Below, piece by piece: positions 42,167 to 43,664 of a stretch of 43,664 nt of DNA. The stretch's first letter is position 1, and each line of letters opens with the position of its first letter. Both the position numbers and the translations under genes were made by a program. Origin of the DNA: SAR116 cluster bacterium AG-447-C21 (GTDB taxonomy: Bacteria > Pseudomonadota > Alphaproteobacteria > Thalassobaculales > Thalassobaculaceae); NCBI GenBank assembly GCA_003212315.1, contig QCQB01000015.1:1-43664 (forward strand). The letters are read 5' to 3'. Below the pieces are notes generated by a model. That model was not told the DNA's origin. It saw only the letters and a program-made list of their open reading frames with translations, and ran no database searches.

Positions 42167-43057
42167 TTATACAAAAAAGCCATATAAAGTTGCTGGATTT
42201 TCGCTGAGTATCATTTTTTGACGGGAACGTTCCGGGATCCAATCGCAGAACATCTGGTATAACTCAAAATCGTTTGGTTTAGTGTCTGAGTGTTCCGGAT
42301 GAGGCCAATTGGTACCCCAAACCATTCTTTCTGGAGCCCAACTAATAAGTGCGCGGGCTATATCCGCTACTTCCGGATCATTAATTAATCCTTTTCGAGA
42401 CGAATTATATGGTGCAGATAGCTTTACCCATATTTTGTCTCGATCTATTAATCGCGTCAGGGCCTTAAACCCCCTTTGTTTCAACGTTTTCGTCCTTAAA
42501 AATAACCCTATGTGATGCAGGATTATGTAGCCAGGCCAAGACGCGAGCCGTTGTTCCACTTCATGCAAATCCGAACCATCGATCTTGAGATCAACATGCC
42601 ATCCCAAATCATGGATCCGCCAAGCTAACCGTTCTGCGTCATCCCATTGATATTTATTTTCACCAGCCTTCATAAAGAATTGAGCCCCAACGACTCCAGA
42701 TGCCTTTAGATTTTCTAACTCATTGTCAGTAGCATCCAAATCAAGTGTTGCTATCCCAACCGCTGAACGAGGAGTTTTCTTTTCAGAATTTTGGTTCACA
42801 TCAGTGATTGTTTTTATTAAAACTTGATGATCATGGCCACAGTCTTCCGGCTGCAGTAAAACCGTGCCTGTGATGGATAGTTTGTCGCAAAGTACTATGT
42901 ATTCGTTCAGTGAGAAATCTGGCTTTTTTTCCTCAATATCTTTGCCTGGCTCAATTTCACCTAAATTATCCTCATCCTCAGAATTCTTCAGACCTAAAAT
43001 TTGAGCATGACAATCAATCAGACCGTATTCAGAGTTGCCAAGATCTCCTGGATTCAT
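42167..43057 (-). CDS. Amidohydrolase-family (PDC-lactonase-like) TIM-barrel hydrolase with variant metal motif
   Basis: The protein is 296 residues. It shows a LIDCHAQI start, GVVGAQFFMKAG, WHVDLKIDGSD, YIILHHIGLF and the C-terminal MVWGTNWPHPE, the pattern of 2-pyrone-4,6-dicarboxylate lactonase-like hydrolases. Such enzymes open lactones of sugar or aromatic acids. The usual D-x-H-x-H motif reads D-C-H-A-Q here, so one metal ligand is changed. An acidic 35-residue insertion (residues 25-50, EDEDNLGEIEPGKDIEEKK) is unusual. ATG 43057 has an AAGGAT site. It converges with the IlvD/Edd gene, with a weak 7-bp hairpin (42148-42181) between them. Confidence 0.82.
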   Translation of the reverse strand: MNPGDLGNSEYGLIDCHAQILGLKNSEDEDNLGEIEPGKDIEEKKPDFSLNEYIVLCDKLSITGTVLLQPEDCGHDHQVLIKTITDVNQNSEKKTPRSAVGIATLDLDATDNELENLKASGVVGAQFFMKAGENKYQWDDAERLAWRIHDLGWHVDLKIDGSDLHEVEQRLASWPGYIILHHIGLFLRTKTLKQRGFKALTRLIDRDKIWVKLSAPYNSSRKGLINDPEVADIARALISWAPERMVWGTNWPHPEHSDTKPNDFELYQMFCDWIPERSRQKMILSENPATLYGFFV

Positions 43058-43161
43058 TTCAAATCCTTACGCAACGAACTTATGCTCAGTATTGCCTGCT
43101 CTTGATATACGAGAGGGTTTTTCTGATTCCGATACATTTTCTTCTCGAACCAAATTGGATA

Positions 43162-43664
43162 TTACATCGTTGCGCCTATTTGCCATGGAACAAACTCATT
43201 ATCTCCAATTCCTAGTTCCTCACTCTTGGTTGGTTCACCCGACGCTGTTTTTACGATTTTATCGAAGATCCGCTCTCCCATATCATCGATAGATATGTCT
43301 TCATCGAGAACTTCACCGCAATTAATATCCATATCCTCTTCCATACGTCGATACATGTTGGAATTTGTTGCTAATTTTAGAGATGGAGCAGGCTTACAAC
43401 CATAGCATGACCCTCGGCCTGTGGTGAAAGTAACGATATTGGAACCACTAGCAACTTGACCTGTTATGGAGCATGGGTCATAGCCAGGACTGTCCATAAA
43501 CACGAAACCCTTTGTATCTATTCGTTCTCCATAATTATAGACGCCACAAAGATTAGTTACACCCCCTTTGGCCGCTGCGCCAAGAGACTTCTCTAAGATC
43601 GTCGTCAGTCCACCTTCTTTATTTCCAGGAGAGGGGTTATTATTCATTTCCCCGCCATTGCGCT
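43162..43664 (-). CDS. UxaA-type altronate/galactarate dehydratase, C-terminal part (5' end outside window)
   Basis: The frame is open to the window end and gives about 167 residues. It reads GGEMNNNPSPGNKEGGLTTI, then FVFMDSPGYDP, SITGQVASGSN, TTGRGSCYGCKPAPSLKLATN and YRRMEEDMDINCGE, the C-terminal half of the UxaA/GarD family. The inner ATG at 43647 is part of the conserved MNNNPSPGN motif, not a start. The enzyme is an Fe(II)-dependent dehydratase of altronate, galactarate or a similar acid. It supports a sugar-acid role for the IlvD/Edd and hydrolase neighbours. Confidence 0.9.
   Translation of the reverse strand, partial: RNGGEMNNNPSPGNKEGGLTTILEKSLGAAAKGGVTNLCGVYNYGERIDTKGFVFMDSPGYDPCSITGQVASGSNIVTFTTGRGSCYGCKPAPSLKLATNSNMYRRMEEDMDINCGEVLDEDISIDDMGERIFDKIVKTASGEPTKSEELGIGDNEFVPWQIGATM

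Noticed and set aside
42148..42181. GGCTTTT/AAAAGCC hairpin between convergent genes
   Set aside because: A 20-base loop and a 7-bp weak stem that overlaps the hydrolase stop; too weak to list as a terminator.
43162..43647. A complete small gene starting at ATG 43647
   Set aside because: The ATG lies inside the conserved MNNNPSPGN motif of UxaA proteins and the frame stays open to the window edge.

Overview
The window reads as one stretch of chromosome from an AT-leaning (roughly 40-45% GC by eye) alphaproteobacterium, most likely a marine heterotroph. The pointers are a DUF1217 protein (an alphaproteobacterial flagellar family), a SAR/SLT-type lytic transglycosylase of the alphaproteobacterial kind, TRAP and TctC-type uptake systems, a DgcN-DgcA D-glutamate pair, several CoA-transferases and many single dioxygenases. 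The species assignment is inference. I see no insertion sequence, integrase, CRISPR array or rRNA. There is one tRNA, tRNA-Val(GAC), and no stretch over 300 bases without a gene.

Layout. 1-2853 (minus) is a glycine-betaine/proline-type ABC importer in the order proX-proW-proV, with proV cut by the window edge and a strong hairpin between proX and proW. 3081-10187 is a set of catabolic enzymes: a PhyH-type dioxygenase, a PRISE-like NAD(P)H reductase, a luciferase-like flavin monooxygenase, an MFS carrier, a CaiB/BaiF CoA-transferase and an epoxide-hydrolase-like enzyme. 10478-12873 (plus) is a compact operon of a TauD-type dioxygenase, an SMP-30 lactonase and a tyrosine/dual-specificity phosphatase. 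12951-16949 holds an APH-like kinase, an HpaI-type aldolase, tRNA-Val, an N-formylglutamate amidohydrolase and a GH23 lytic transglycosylase.

16982-25031 (minus) is a TRAP transporter locus: substrate-binding protein, then two nearly identical large permeases, one small permease, two small membrane proteins and a GMC oxidoreductase. 25317-27630 (minus) pairs an acyl-CoA dehydrogenase with a second CoA-transferase. 27833-31812 looks like an amino-acid scavenging locus: an orphan TctC-type binding protein, dgcN and dgcA on the minus strand, and aspartate dehydrogenase divergent on the plus strand.

31840-36879 (minus) encodes the most unusual object here, a 1679-residue protein. It starts with a DUF1217 domain, ends with a flagellin-like C-terminal helix region, and is interrupted by three blocks holding ten copies of a roughly 60-80 residue beta-rich module resembling repeats in phage tail proteins. 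A gamma-glutamyltransferase, a FliL-like protein and a PlsC acyltransferase follow. The window ends with an IlvD/Edd-type sugar-acid dehydratase, a metal-dependent hydrolase with an altered metal motif, and the C-terminal part of a UxaA-type altronate/galactarate dehydratase, which together suggest sugar-acid breakdown.

Many predicted genes have an upstream in-frame TTG or GTG that lengthens the open frame. Where a following ATG had a better ribosome binding site or removed a non-conserved leader I used the ATG and say so.
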